Shown here piece after piece: positions 25,203-35,100 of a DNA stretch of 64,000 nt. The notes under the pieces are model-generated. The model did not search any database and had not been told where the DNA came from. It worked only from the letters and a program-made list of their open reading frames with translations. Position numbers and translations under genes: made by a program. Every line of letters begins with the position of its first letter. Positions within the stretch are counted from its first letter, which is position 1. This DNA comes from Flavobacterium limi. GTDB taxonomy: Bacteria > Bacteroidota > Bacteroidia > Flavobacteriales > Flavobacteriaceae. The stretch is taken from NCBI RefSeq assembly GCF_010645075.1, contig NZ_JAADZV010000001.1:186001-250000 (forward strand), given 5' to 3'.

Positions 25203-26258
25203 TTAGATGTTAGCAGCTAACCAGTCACCTACTTCTTTGGTTCCGTATGCTTTGCCTCCATTAGCTAAATCTTCAGTAACTACTCCTGCTTCTAAAGCTT
25301 TGTTTACAGCATCTCTCATTGCTTTTCCTTCTTCCATCAACCCGAAGTTTTCGAACATCATAGCAGCAGATAAAACAGTAGCCATTGGGTTAGCAATGTT
25401 TAATCCTGTCGCTTGTGGGTAAGAACCGTGGATAGGTTCGAATAAGGATACTTCAGCTCCCATAGAAGCAGAAGGCATTAATCCCATTGAACCGGAAATT
25501 ACAGAAGCTTCATCTGTTAAGATATCTCCAAATAAGTTTTCAGTAATTAATACATCGTAAGAGTTTGGCCACTGAACTAGACGCATAGCAACAGCATCCA
25601 CAAATTCGTAGCTTACTTCAACTTCAGGATAATCTTTTTCCATTGCCTGAACTGTTTCCCTCCATAAACGTGAAGTTTCTAAAACGTTTGCTTTATCAAC
25701 ACAACATAATTTTTTAGATCGCGTCATCGCTAATTCGAAACCTTTTTTAGCCAAACGCTGAACTTCTGCTCTTGTGTAAACACAGTTGTCGTAAGCAGTA
25801 TCTCCGTTATCTTTTCTTCCTTTTTCACCAAAGTAAATTCCACCAGTTAATTCTCTTAAGAAAACTAAATCCGTTCCTTCGATTCTTTCTCTTTTCAAAG
25901 GAGACTTATCCAATAAAGAAGGGAATGTAAAAGTTGGTCTTACGTTTGCGAACAAACCTAAAGCTTTACGCATTTTTAACAAACCTTGCTCTGGTCTTAC
26001 CGGCGCAGAAGGATCGTTATCATATTTAGGGTGTCCAATCGCTCCAAAAAGAACGGCATCAGCATTTTTACAAACTTCATGCGTAGAATCCGGATAAGGC
26101 TCACCTACTGCATCAATTGCAGCGGCACCTGTTAAAGCTGGTTTCCAGGTGATTTCATGTCCAAATTTTTGTGCAACAGCATCTGATACTTTTACTGCCT
26201 GATCAATTACTTCTGGTCCGATTCCGTCTCCGGCTAAAAGGGCTATGTTAAATTTCAT
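25203..26258 (-). CDS. leuB: 3-isopropylmalate dehydrogenase
   Basis: The 351-residue protein is an isocitrate/isopropylmalate dehydrogenase: [11 protein letters not shown] at the N-terminus, the substrate loop with [26 protein letters not shown], and the NAD-binding region around [28 protein letters not shown]. It oxidatively decarboxylates 3-isopropylmalate to 2-oxoisocaproate in leucine synthesis. It is last in a run leuC-leuD-synthase-leuB on the minus strand, 48 bp after the synthase gene, with a terminator behind it. Confidence 0.96.
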   Translation of the reverse strand: MKFNIALLAGDGIGPEVIDQAVKVSDAVAQKFGHEITWKPALTGAAAIDAVGEPYPDSTHEVCKNADAVLFGAIGHPKYDNDPSAPVRPEQGLLKMRKALGLFANVRPTFTFPSLLDKSPLKRERIEGTDLVFLRELTGGIYFGEKGRKDNGDTAYDNCVYTRAEVQRLAKKGFELAMTRSKKLCCVDKANVLETSRLWRETVQAMEKDYPEVEVSYEFVDAVAMRLVQWPNSYDVLITENLFGDILTDEASVISGSMGLMPSASMGAEVSLFEPIHGSYPQATGLNIANPMATVLSAAMMFENFGLMEEGKAMRDAVNKALEAGVVTEDLANGGKAYGTKEVGDWLAANI

Positions 26259-26306
26259 TTTTATTGATTATTATGGGTTTATTTACTATTTCGATTTATT
26301 TAAGTT

Positions 26307-27830
26307 TTACTGAGTGATAACATTGAGCATTTTTTGAGTTGCTATAATTGCAGCAACTGTCTGATCCGAATCTAATCCGCGGGTTTTGAATTCTTTTCCG
26401 TTGTTTACCCAGGTAATAATAGTTTCGCATAAGGCGTCTGAACTACTTCCGGGCGGGATTCGCACAGCATAATCAATCAATTTTGGGAGTGTTAATTTTC
26501 TGCTCTTGTAAATTTTAGTAAGTGCATTCATAAAAGCATCAAACTGACCGTCTCCCTGTGCGTTTTCTTCAATGATTTCATCATTGATTTTTAAGCACAA
26601 AGTAGTCGACGGGCGCATTCCTTTTGAGTGAACTAATATATAAGATTCGATTTTGATTTTTTCTTCGTAAGTATGGCTGTCCAGAACATCTGAAATAATG
26701 TATGGAAGATCTTCTTTGGTTACGGTTTCTTTTTTATCGCCCAGTTCTATAATTCTTTGGGTTACCAGTTTTAAATCCTCATTGTTTAATTTTAAACCTA
26801 ATTCCTGAAGATTTTTTTCAATGTTGGCTTTTCCGGAAGTTTTTCCAAGCGCGTATTTTCTTTTTCTTCCAAAACGTTCCGGAAGAAGATCATTAAAATA
26901 TAAATTATTTTTGTTATCCCCATCAGCGTGGATTCCGGCAGTCTGCGTAAAAACATTGTCTCCTACAATTGGTTTGTTGGCAGGAATTCTGTATCCGGTG
27001 AAAGTTTCAACGAGCTTGCTGACAGAATATAAAGAAGTTTCTTTGATATTAATGCTGACTTCCGGCAAGTAATCATTGATTACGGCAACAGTGCTTTCTA
27101 GCGGCGCGTTTCCGGCACGTTCTCCCATTCCGTTTACGGTTACGTGAAGTCCGTTAATACCGGCTTTTATGGCCTCCATTACATTGGCGACACTCAAATC
27201 GTAATCGTTATGTGCATGAAAATCGAAATGAATCTGTGGGTATTTTGCTTTTATTTTCGAAATAAATTCAAAAGTCAATGATGGAATTAATACACCTAAA
27301 GTGTCCGGAAGCAATACTCTTTTAATTGGCTGGGTCGCTAAGAAATCTAAGAATTGAAAAACATATTCAGGAGAATTTCGCATTCCGTTGCTCCAGTCTT
27401 CCAGATATACATTGGTTTCAATGTTGTTTTCTTTTGCTAAAGCAATAATTTTGGCAATTTCAGAAAAATGCTGTTCCGGAGTTTTTTTTAATTGATGCGT
27501 TAAGTGGTTCATTGAACCTTTGGTCAATAAATTTTGCACTTTGGCACCGGCTTTTTTCATCCAGTCAATTGAAACACCTCCATCAACAAAAGTCAGGACT
27601 TCAATTCTGTCAATATATCCTTTTTCTTCAGCCCATAAAGTGATGCCTTTTACGGCCTGAAATTCGCCTTCGCTGACACGGGCTGAGGCAATTTCGATTC
27701 TGTCAATATTTAATTCCTCCAGCAACAATTGCGCAATGGTCAGTTTTTCTGCAGCAGAAAAAGATACTCCTGAGGTTTGTTCGCCGTCACGGAGCGTTGT
27801 ATCCATTATTTCAATTTTTCTTTTTTCCAT
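26307..27830 (-). CDS. 2-isopropylmalate / citramalate synthase family enzyme
   Basis: The 507-residue protein has the HMGL-like TIM barrel with the metal-binding opening MDTTLRDGEQT, the block HFDFHAHNDYDLSVAN, the signature VNGMGERAGNAPLE, and a C-terminal LeuA-type allosteric dimer domain (about 370-500). These enzymes condense acetyl-CoA with 2-oxoisovalerate (LeuA) or pyruvate (citramalate synthase). The position between leuD and leuB fits leucine synthesis; the substrate cannot be settled from motifs, so no symbol is given. A second, shorter LeuA may exist elsewhere in such genomes. Confidence 0.88.
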   Translation of the reverse strand: MEKRKIEIMDTTLRDGEQTSGVSFSAAEKLTIAQLLLEELNIDRIEIASARVSEGEFQAVKGITLWAEEKGYIDRIEVLTFVDGGVSIDWMKKAGAKVQNLLTKGSMNHLTHQLKKTPEQHFSEIAKIIALAKENNIETNVYLEDWSNGMRNSPEYVFQFLDFLATQPIKRVLLPDTLGVLIPSLTFEFISKIKAKYPQIHFDFHAHNDYDLSVANVMEAIKAGINGLHVTVNGMGERAGNAPLESTVAVINDYLPEVSINIKETSLYSVSKLVETFTGYRIPANKPIVGDNVFTQTAGIHADGDNKNNLYFNDLLPERFGRKRKYALGKTSGKANIEKNLQELGLKLNNEDLKLVTQRIIELGDKKETVTKEDLPYIISDVLDSHTYEEKIKIESYILVHSKGMRPSTTLCLKINDEIIEENAQGDGQFDAFMNALTKIYKSRKLTLPKLIDYAVRIPPGSSSDALCETIITWVNNGKEFKTRGLDSDQTVAAIIATQKMLNVITQ

Positions 27831-27879
27831 TAAATATCAGATGGCTTTGTATGATTTGATAATTATCGAATCGAATTTT

Positions 27880-27955
27880 GTAAAATTGTAAAAAGCAGTT
27901 ACGAAGTCCAACTTTGAGGTTGAAACTTGCGTAACTGCGTTTGAGTTGGTTGTGT
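27880..27955 (-). other. Large intra-operon hairpin between leuD and the synthase gene
   Basis: GCAGTTACG pairs with CGTAACTGC and the stem continues inward (AAGT/ACTT, then CAAC/GTTG) with small bulges around a loop of about 6 nt. There is no T-run, so an RNA processing or stabilising element is more likely than a terminator. Confidence 0.55.
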
Positions 27956-28552
27956 TTAGTAAGGAAGCTTGTCAGCAAAAGCTTTAATGTCTTCCTTAAT
28001 ATTTTGTAAATAATCAATGTCATCAAAGCCATTTGTCAGGTTATTTTTTTTGTAACCATTGATAGCAAATGATTCCTGCTCACCAGTTGATAACAAAGTA
28101 ATAGTCTGAGCCGGAAGATTGATTTCTAGTTCCGTTTTGGGATCAGCTTCGATTGCTTTGAAGATATTTTCAAGAAACTCAGGGCTGATTTGTACAGGCA
28201 AAACACCAATATTCAAACAGTTTCCTTTGAAGATATCAGCAAAGAAAGAAGAAACTACAGCACGGAATCCGTAATCGTAAACCGCCCATGCAGCGTGCTC
28301 ACGAGAAGAACCTGAACCGAAGTTTTTTCCTCCAACAAGGATTTTTCCACTGTAAGTTGGATTGTTTAACACGAAATCTGCTTTTGGAGTATCGTCTCCG
28401 TTATATCTCCAGTCTCTGAAAAGGTTGTCTCCAAAGCCTTCACGTTTTGTAGCTTTTAAGAAGCGGGCCGGGATGATCTGATCTGTATCTACGTTCTCAA
28501 TTGGCAGCGGCACTGCGCTGCTCGTAAGTATATTAAATTTATCGTATGCCAT
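27956..28552 (-). CDS. leuD: 3-isopropylmalate dehydratase small subunit
   Basis: The 198-residue protein is the swivel-domain partner of Leu[23 protein letters not shown] near the N-terminus and the conserved [40 protein letters not shown]. With LeuC it isomerises 2-isopropylmalate to 3-isopropylmalate. It lies 109 bp after leuC; that spacer carries tandem 7-bp repeats that can form an inverted repeat. Confidence 0.95.
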   Translation of the reverse strand: MAYDKFNILTSSAVPLPIENVDTDQIIPARFLKATKREGFGDNLFRDWRYNGDDTPKADFVLNNPTYSGKILVGGKNFGSGSSREHAAWAVYDYGFRAVVSSFFADIFKGNCLNIGVLPVQISPEFLENIFKAIEADPKTELEINLPAQTITLLSTGEQESFAINGYKKNNLTNGFDDIDYLQNIKEDIKAFADKLPY

Positions 28553-28661
28553 TTTAATTTTAGATTTTTGGATTTTAGATTTTAGATTTTCCGAAAATTG
28601 AAATTCTATTTTAAATCTAAAAACAATTTTTATTGATTTTTGAAATTGTCATTGAAATTGA
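28553..28661 (-). repeat. 7-bp-period repeats in the leuC-leuD spacer
   Basis: Read on the minus strand the spacer contains AAAATCT units in near-tandem (AAAATCT, AAAATCT, AAAATCC, AAAAATCT) and, further upstream, the inverse TTTTAGATTT, so the RNA can form a long AU-rich stem between the two cistrons. Confidence 0.65.
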
Positions 28662-30056
28662 TTAGAACAATTCTCTCGGATCTGTTAGTTTTCCAGTAAC
28701 AGCAGCAGCAGCAGCCATAATCGGACTTGCAAGAAGCGTTCTTGAACCAGGGCCCTGACGTCCTTCAAAGTTTCTGTTTGAAGTACTTACAGCGTATTTA
28801 CCAGCTGGAACTTTATCGTCATTCATTGCTAAACAAGCAGAACATCCCGGCTGACGTAATACGAAACCAGCTTCAGTTAAAATATCTAAAATTCCTTCTT
28901 CTTTAATCTGTGCTTCTACAACGTGCGAACCCGGAACTAACCAGGCAGTAACATTGTCTGCTTTTTTTCTTCCTTTTACAATTTCAGCAAAAGCTCTAAA
29001 ATCTTCAATACGCCCGTTTGTACAGCTTCCTAAGAAAACGTAATCGATTTGTTTTCCAATCATTACATCATCTTCGTTGAAGCCCATATAAGCTAAAGAT
29101 TTTTTGTACGTTTCCTCACCGCCTTCAACTTCTTTTGCATTCGGGATATGTTTTGTAATACCAATTCCCATACCTGGGTTAGTACCATAAGTAATCATTG
29201 GTTCGATATCAGCAGCGTTGATGTTTAATTCAGCATCAAAAACGGCATCAGCATCTGTTTTAAGTGTTTTCCAGTATTCAACAGCTTTAGTCCAGGCTTC
29301 TCCTTTTGGAGCGTATAATCTTCCTTCTAAGAAATCAAAAGTAGTCTGGTCAGGAGCGATCATTCCCCCACGAGCACCCATTTCGATACTTAAATTGCAA
29401 ACTGTCATACGTCCTTCCATAGTCATGTTTTCAAAAACATCACCAGCGTATTCAACAAAATATCCTGTACCTCCAGAAGTAGTTAATTGAGCAATAATGT
29501 AAAGCGCAACGTCTTTTGGTCCAACACCTTTACTTAGTTGTCCGTTTACGTTGATACGCATTTTCTTTGGTTTTGGCTGCATAATACATTGCGTAGAAAG
29601 CACCATTTCAACCTCAGAGGTTCCTATACCAAAAGCGATAGCTCCAAAAGCACCGTGAGTAGATGTATGTGAATCCCCGCATACAATAGTAGCACCCGGC
29701 AAAGTAATTCCGTTTTCAGGACCAACTACGTGTACAATTCCATTTTTTTGGTGACCTAATCCCCAGTGCGAAATTCCGTATTCATTTGCATTGTCTTCAA
29801 GTGCTTTCAACTGGTTTGCTGATAAAGCATCCGCTACCGGTAAATGCTGGTTTATGGTTGGTGTATTGTGGTCTGCAGTTGCAAAAGTACGTTCAGGGTA
29901 TAAAACCTTAACGCCTCTGGCTTTTAATCCTAAAAAAGCAACAGGACTTGTAACTTCGTGAATGAAATGACGGTCAATAAAAAACACATCCGGTCCATCT
30001 TCAATTTTACGCACAACGTGTGCATCCCATACTTTGTCAAATAATGTCTTACTCAT
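28662..30056 (-). CDS. leuC: 3-isopropylmalate dehydratase large subunit
   Basis: The 464-residue aconitase-family protein has the Fe-S ligand motifs [13 protein letters not shown] and [12 protein letters not shown], plus [30 protein letters not shown] split across the active site and [15 protein letters not shown] at the C-terminus. It binds a [4Fe-4S] cluster and works with LeuD. It is first in the leucine run and has a consensus promoter 67-96 bp upstream. Confidence 0.97.
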   Translation of the reverse strand: MSKTLFDKVWDAHVVRKIEDGPDVFFIDRHFIHEVTSPVAFLGLKARGVKVLYPERTFATADHNTPTINQHLPVADALSANQLKALEDNANEYGISHWGLGHQKNGIVHVVGPENGITLPGATIVCGDSHTSTHGAFGAIAFGIGTSEVEMVLSTQCIMQPKPKKMRINVNGQLSKGVGPKDVALYIIAQLTTSGGTGYFVEYAGDVFENMTMEGRMTVCNLSIEMGARGGMIAPDQTTFDFLEGRLYAPKGEAWTKAVEYWKTLKTDADAVFDAELNINAADIEPMITYGTNPGMGIGITKHIPNAKEVEGGEETYKKSLAYMGFNEDDVMIGKQIDYVFLGSCTNGRIEDFRAFAEIVKGRKKADNVTAWLVPGSHVVEAQIKEEGILDILTEAGFVLRQPGCSACLAMNDDKVPAGKYAVSTSNRNFEGRQGPGSRTLLASPIMAAAAAVTGKLTDPRELF

Positions 30057-30555
30057 TTTTTATTTTTTTTAATTGTAATTTCTATAATCACAGCATTTTT
30101 TCCTGTTCATATAATAGCAAAACAAAAGTAAAAAAAGATACAAAAGCGTCAATTTCAATATTTCATTATATACGATACCCAAACTAATTACAAATTGGGA
30201 ATATGCTTTTATGAAATCAATTCATATCAAAAAAATGAAAAGGATATAGATTTTGTTTTTCTTTTTCAGTTTAGATTTTGCTTAACTGTTTTTTGTTTTA
30301 ATAGTTTGCAAATTTATCTCATAATAGCTATAAAATACGTCTTTTGTTTTGAAAAAATGTAACAAATCGAATAAAAATAGTAATAATTGATAGTTTCTTA
30401 GATTTTTTAAATTCTAATTTTTTGATGTTTTTTGGGTTAGAAATAATGATTCCAAATAAACTTTTTGTGTTTTTTTTAAGCCGGAATACTACGACATCCA
30501 AAAGGGTAAATTTTATCAAATTTTATGATTATTTGATCATAAAGTTGAGTTAGAA
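30057..30555. promoter_or_regulatory. 499-bp intergenic region with the leuC promoter
   Basis: On the minus strand TTG (30150-30152) and TACTTTTG (30123-30130), 19 bp apart, form a near-perfect vegetative promoter with a leader of about 60 nt before leuC; I see no leader peptide or attenuator in it. At 30522-30543 TTTATGAT/ATCATAAA could be a weak terminator for the 30556-31338 gene. The stretch 30155-30520 is very AT-rich; a 63-codon frame there is not convincing. Confidence 0.7.
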
Positions 30556-31338
30556 TTAAAGATATATAGGGTGTATGTTTGTTCCGTAATCAATTCGATA
30601 GGTTTTGATTTTGACTTTGTTTCCATGATATTCTATTTGATATATTCTGCAGTTTTTTTCATCTAAATAACAGTTGCTTGCAAAAGAATCATATTGTTTG
30701 TTGAGTTTCATCATATCATAGTTTTTACGAAGCCGTACTTTAGCAGAATCGATGTTTTCGTCAGGAGTATCCAAAGTGGTGTAGGTAGGAGTGTAAATTA
30801 CTAAGCTGTCTTTTGCTTTTACATTTGTGCAATTTAGAACAGAATTTAAAGTCACATCGATCATAGTGTATCTTTTTTGTGACTTTTTTCGATCATTATT
30901 GTTGATCAATTCATTTATGGCTGTGTTGAGTTCATTTGAAAAAGAGGTGTTTGTTTTTGGAATTTTGGATAGTGGTTTTTCAAGAGGAAATTCCCAATAA
31001 TCTTTGTAGATATTATTAAAAAGAGGAACAGAGTAGATTTCTTTTTTACCATTTATGAAAACCAAAATGTGGTTTCTGTTTTTATAACCTTCAGGTTGAG
31101 AATAAAGTCGTATTTCAATGTTGAATTCTCCTTCTTTTATGCTTTTTATAAATTTGAATTCTGCGCTTCGAACTGATTTTTTTTGAGCTGTCAGTTGTGG
31201 AAACTTTTCAATCAGATTTTGAATAGAATTATTTATTTTAGGTTCAATGTCTTGATGACAGCTAACAGCTATAAAAAGGATTAAAATGTATAAAACAACG
31301 TTTAGTGAGCCAAAGCTTTTAAGAGATTTATTTGTCAT
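30556..31338 (-). CDS. Lipoprotein of unknown function
   Basis: The 260-residue protein has a lipoprotein signal after a short polar start: a hydrophobic run LYILILFIAVSC with Cys27. The residues after it (HQDIEPK) contain acidic positions, compatible with surface export. The mature region is lysine-rich with alternating short strands and no motif I recognise. It lies 42 bp after another lipoprotein gene, so the two probably form a small operon. Confidence 0.6.
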   Translation of the reverse strand: MTNKSLKSFGSLNVVLYILILFIAVSCHQDIEPKINNSIQNLIEKFPQLTAQKKSVRSAEFKFIKSIKEGEFNIEIRLYSQPEGYKNRNHILVFINGKKEIYSVPLFNNIYKDYWEFPLEKPLSKIPKTNTSFSNELNTAINELINNNDRKKSQKRYTMIDVTLNSVLNCTNVKAKDSLVIYTPTYTTLDTPDENIDSAKVRLRKNYDMMKLNKQYDSFASNCYLDEKNCRIYQIEYHGNKVKIKTYRIDYGTNIHPIYL

Positions 31339-31380
31339 TTTTGAATTCTTTTGTGGTTGAAATTATCATCCTTTAAATCT

Positions 31381-31851
31381 TTAATTGTTCGATTTGTACT
31401 TTTCAGGATTATATAATCTTTTTTCATCATAATCTCCTGGGTATTTTTTTAAATCACCTTCTTTTTCTTTAATTAAAAATAAATAATTAGTATATGGTTT
31501 TTCTTTTGTTGGATAAGTAAGTATAATTGCTTTGTCATTATAACTTACCACATCATAAGAGAAATTTCTCCATGTCAGAATACTGTCTTCTGATGCAGAC
31601 CATTTTTCTGGTAATTCAGATACGTATGGATCTTCTGGAGTATCGGTAAAATTTCCATCTCTATCTTTATTATATCTATAAGATAGCTGATCATCTTTAA
31701 ATTTATAATAAGTATAGTAGGTTTCGTTTTTATAATTGTAATAATAGCACCAATATTCATCAGGATTTGTTTGAAGCGCTTTTTCAATCGGATTTTTTTT
31801 AGAACAGGCAGTAAATGCTGCAATAAAGAGAAGGTAGAAATATGTTTTCAT
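31381..31851 (-). CDS. Small lipoprotein rich in Tyr and charged residues
   Basis: The 156-residue protein begins with a short lipoprotein signal ending AAFTAC (Cys16), followed by SKKN, which lacks the acidic surface-export tag, so a periplasm-facing location is more likely. The mature part is unusually rich in Tyr, Asp, Glu and Lys (for example WCYYYNYKNETYYTYYKF). No family is recognised. It is upstream of, and probably co-transcribed with, the 30556-31338 lipoprotein. Its start faces the dnaE start; the shared gap contains paired TTTTGTCAAAAT boxes. Confidence 0.6.
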   Translation of the reverse strand: MKTYFYLLFIAAFTACSKKNPIEKALQTNPDEYWCYYYNYKNETYYTYYKFKDDQLSYRYNKDRDGNFTDTPEDPYVSELPEKWSASEDSILTWRNFSYDVVSYNDKAIILTYPTKEKPYTNYLFLIKEKEGDLKKYPGDYDEKRLYNPEKYKSNN

Positions 31852-31908
31852 TAGACGATTATTTAATAATTATCTTAAATGTATTCAGTAAATCAAACTG
31901 CTGTGAGG

Positions 31909-31963
31909 TTTTGTCAAAATTAGATTATTAAAAGGCATAATCTAAATAATATTTTGTCAAAAT
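31909..31963. promoter_or_regulatory. Paired TTTTGTCAAAAT boxes around a hairpin
   Basis: TTTTGTCAAAAT occurs at 31909-31920 and 31952-31963; each is itself a near palindrome. Between them TTAGATTAT (31920-31928) pairs with ATAATCTAA (31937-31945). On the minus strand the first box overlaps TAATTTTG (31914-31921), a -7-like element for the 31381-31851 gene. The arrangement suggests two operator sites; the regulator is unknown. Confidence 0.4.
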
Positions 31964-31984
31964 AAGATACTTTGTTTAACAATT

Positions 31985-32020
31985 TTGAGTCATAATTTCT
32001 CTAAAAAAAGCGTAAATTTG
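31985..32020 (+). promoter_or_regulatory. Possible dnaE promoter
   Basis: TAAATTTG (32013-32020) with TTG at 31985-31987. The 25-bp gap is longer than the usual 17-23 bp and the leader would be about 110 nt, so the call is tentative. Confidence 0.35.
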
Positions 32021-32133
32021 ACTTCCTTCCATTTTTCATATCGAATTTGTTTATGTTTCATGTTATCAAATGTTTACAATATTAAAGGCTTGGAATTTGG
32101 GACTTTAAAATTTGACTTTTTCTATAAAAATAT

Positions 32134-35100
32134 ATGTATTTAATATTCGATACCGAAACCACCGGATTACCAAAACGCTGGGATGCCCCGATTACCGATT
32201 CTGAAAACTGGCCCCGCTGTATCCAGATCGCATGGCAATTGCACGACGAAATGGGACAGCTGATCGAACATCAGGATTATTTGGTAAAACCAGAAGGATT
32301 TAATATTCCATATGATGCTGAACGTATTCATGGAATCTCGACTGAACTGGCTGAAGCCGACGGAATAACACTGGCCGAAGTTTTGGAGAAATTCAATATC
32401 GCTTTAAGCAAAACCAAATTTATCGTTGGTCAGAATTTAGGATTCGACGTTAATATTATGGGAGCCGAATTTCATAGAATGGGAGTAGAATCTCAAATGA
32501 GTTCGATGCCTGTTTTAGATACCTGTACGGAAGTTACCGCTTCATTATTACAGCTTCCCGGAGGTCGTGGAGGAAAATTCAAACTTCCAACTTTAACTGA
32601 GCTTCACGAATATTTATTTAATGTTCCTTTCGCGGAAGCGCACAACGCAACTGCCGACGTTGAGGCAACCACACGTTGTTTCCTGGAATTGGTAAGAAGA
32701 GAGGTTTTTACCAAAGAAGAACTTGATGTTCCGAAAGAATATTTTAAAGATTTTCAGGAAAGAAACCCGGAGCCGTTTAAGCTTATTGGTTTAAAACACA
32801 TCAACTTAAAAGCGGCTTCTGATAAAATTAGAGAACAGCTTAAAGCTTTAGCCGGAGAAGGAAGGCAGGCTGTTGTTTCAGAAGAAGATAAAGCGGACTT
32901 TAAAGCAGCAAAATTTGCGCATTTACACAATCATACACAGTTTTCGGTTCTTCAATCTACAATTGGAATTGGAAATATCGTAGCGGCTACAGCCAAAAAC
33001 GGAATGCCGGCCGTGGCAATGACCGATACCGGAAACATGATGGGGGCTTTCCACTTTGTGAGCGCTGTTATGAACCACAATAAAGGTGCTTCTGCAAAAA
33101 ACAAAGCTTTGGTTGAAGCTGGTGAAGAACCTACTGAAACCGAAATAAAACCAATAGTTGGATGTGAATTTAATATCTGCGACAACCATTTAGATAAATC
33201 AAAAAAAGACAATGGTTACCAGGTTGTTTTATTAGCCAAAAATAAAGCCGGATATCATAATCTGGCCAAAATGGCTTCAATTGCTTATACGGACGGATTT
33301 TATTATGTTCCGAGGATTGACCGAGTTATTGTAGAACAGTACAAAGGTGATATCATGGTTTTGTCCGGGAATTTATATGGGGAAATTCCGAGCAAGATTC
33401 TGAATATCGGTGAAAACCAGGCCGAAGAAGCTTTAATTTGGTGGAAGGAACAATTTGGTGAAGATTTCTATCTGGAAATAATGCGTCACAATCAGGAAGA
33501 TGAAAATCGTGTTAACAAAACCCTGATTGAATTCTCGCAAAAACACAATATCAAATTAATTGCAACTAACAATACCTATTATTTAAATAAAGAAGATGCC
33601 AATGCACACGATATTTTATTGTGTGTAAAAGACGGTGAAAAACAGGCAACACCAATTGGCCGTGGCCGTGGTTATCGTTACGGATTGCCGAATCAGGAAT
33701 ATTATTTCAAGTCGCAAGACGAGATGAAAAAGCTTTTTGCGGATTTGCCGGAAGCGATTATCAACATTCAGGAAATTATTGATAAAGTTGAAGGTTATTC
33801 ATTGTATCGAGATGTATTGCTTCCGAAATTCGAAATTCCGGACGAATTTATGGTACCTGAAGATGAAGAAGATGGTGGTGTTCGTGGAGAAAATAAATAC
33901 CTGCGTCATCTTACGATGGAAGGTGCTAAAAGAAGATACGGCGAGATTACTGAATCGATTCAGGAACGTTTGGATTTTGAATTAATGACGATTTCGAATT
34001 CAGGGTATCCGGGTTATTTCCTGATTGTACAGGATTTCATCGCCGAAGCCAGAAAAATGGATGTTTCGGTAGGTCCTGGTCGTGGTTCTGCAGCGGGTTC
34101 TGCCGTTGCATACTGCCTTGGAATTACGAATATTGACCCGATTAAATACGACTTGCTTTTTGAGCGTTTCTTAAATCCTGACCGTGTATCGATGCCCGAT
34201 ATTGATATCGACTTTGATGACGAGGGTCGTGGACGTGTAATGGAATACGTAATCAACAAATACGGCCAAAAACAGGTAGCGCAGATTATCACGTATGGTA
34301 AAATGGCCACCAAATCGGCGATTCGTGATACGGCACGTGTACTGGATTTACCTTTATTCGAAGCCGACAGGATTGCGAAACTGATTCCGGGAATGATGCC
34401 GTCAAAATGGAATCTGGCGCGTTTTATTTCAGAAAGTGAAGATGAGGTTAAAAAAGCCCTTCGTTCAGACGAATTTGACAATGTAAAAGAATTAATCGCG
34501 ATTGCCAATGAAGGTGATTTGGCAGGAGAAACCATCCAGCAGGCAAAAATCCTTGAGGGATCGATGCGTAATACCGGAATTCACGCCTGCGGGGTAATCA
34601 TTACTCCATCGGATATTACGAATTATGTTCCGGTTACGACTGCAAAAGATTCCGACTTATATGTAACACAGTTTGACAACTCGGTTGCTGAAAGTGCGGG
34701 ACTTTTGAAAATGGACTTTTTGGGTCTGAAGACCCTTACGCTGATAAAAGATACCGTAAAACTGGTAAAATACAGAACCGGAAAAGATCTCGATCCCGAT
34801 ACTTTCCCAATTGATGATGAAGAAACGTATGCACTTTTCCAAAGAGGTGAAACCGTTGGAATCTTCCAGTACGAGTCTCCCGGGATGCAGAAATACATGA
34901 AAGATCTGAAGCCAACAGTTTTCGGGGATTTAATTGCGATGAATGCCTTGTATCGTCCGGGACCTTTGGAGTATATCCCTTCTTTCGTTCGAAGAAAAAA
35001 TGGCGACGAGGAAATCAAATACGATTTAGATGCCTGTGCAGAATATTTATCAGAAACTTACGGAATTACCGTTTACCAGGAGCAGGTAATGCTTTTGTCT

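Noticed and set aside
30328..30519. 63-codon minus-strand frame upstream of leuC
   Set aside because: Lys/Ile/Phe-rich composition expected from AT-rich DNA, no promoter or start context, and no family resemblance.
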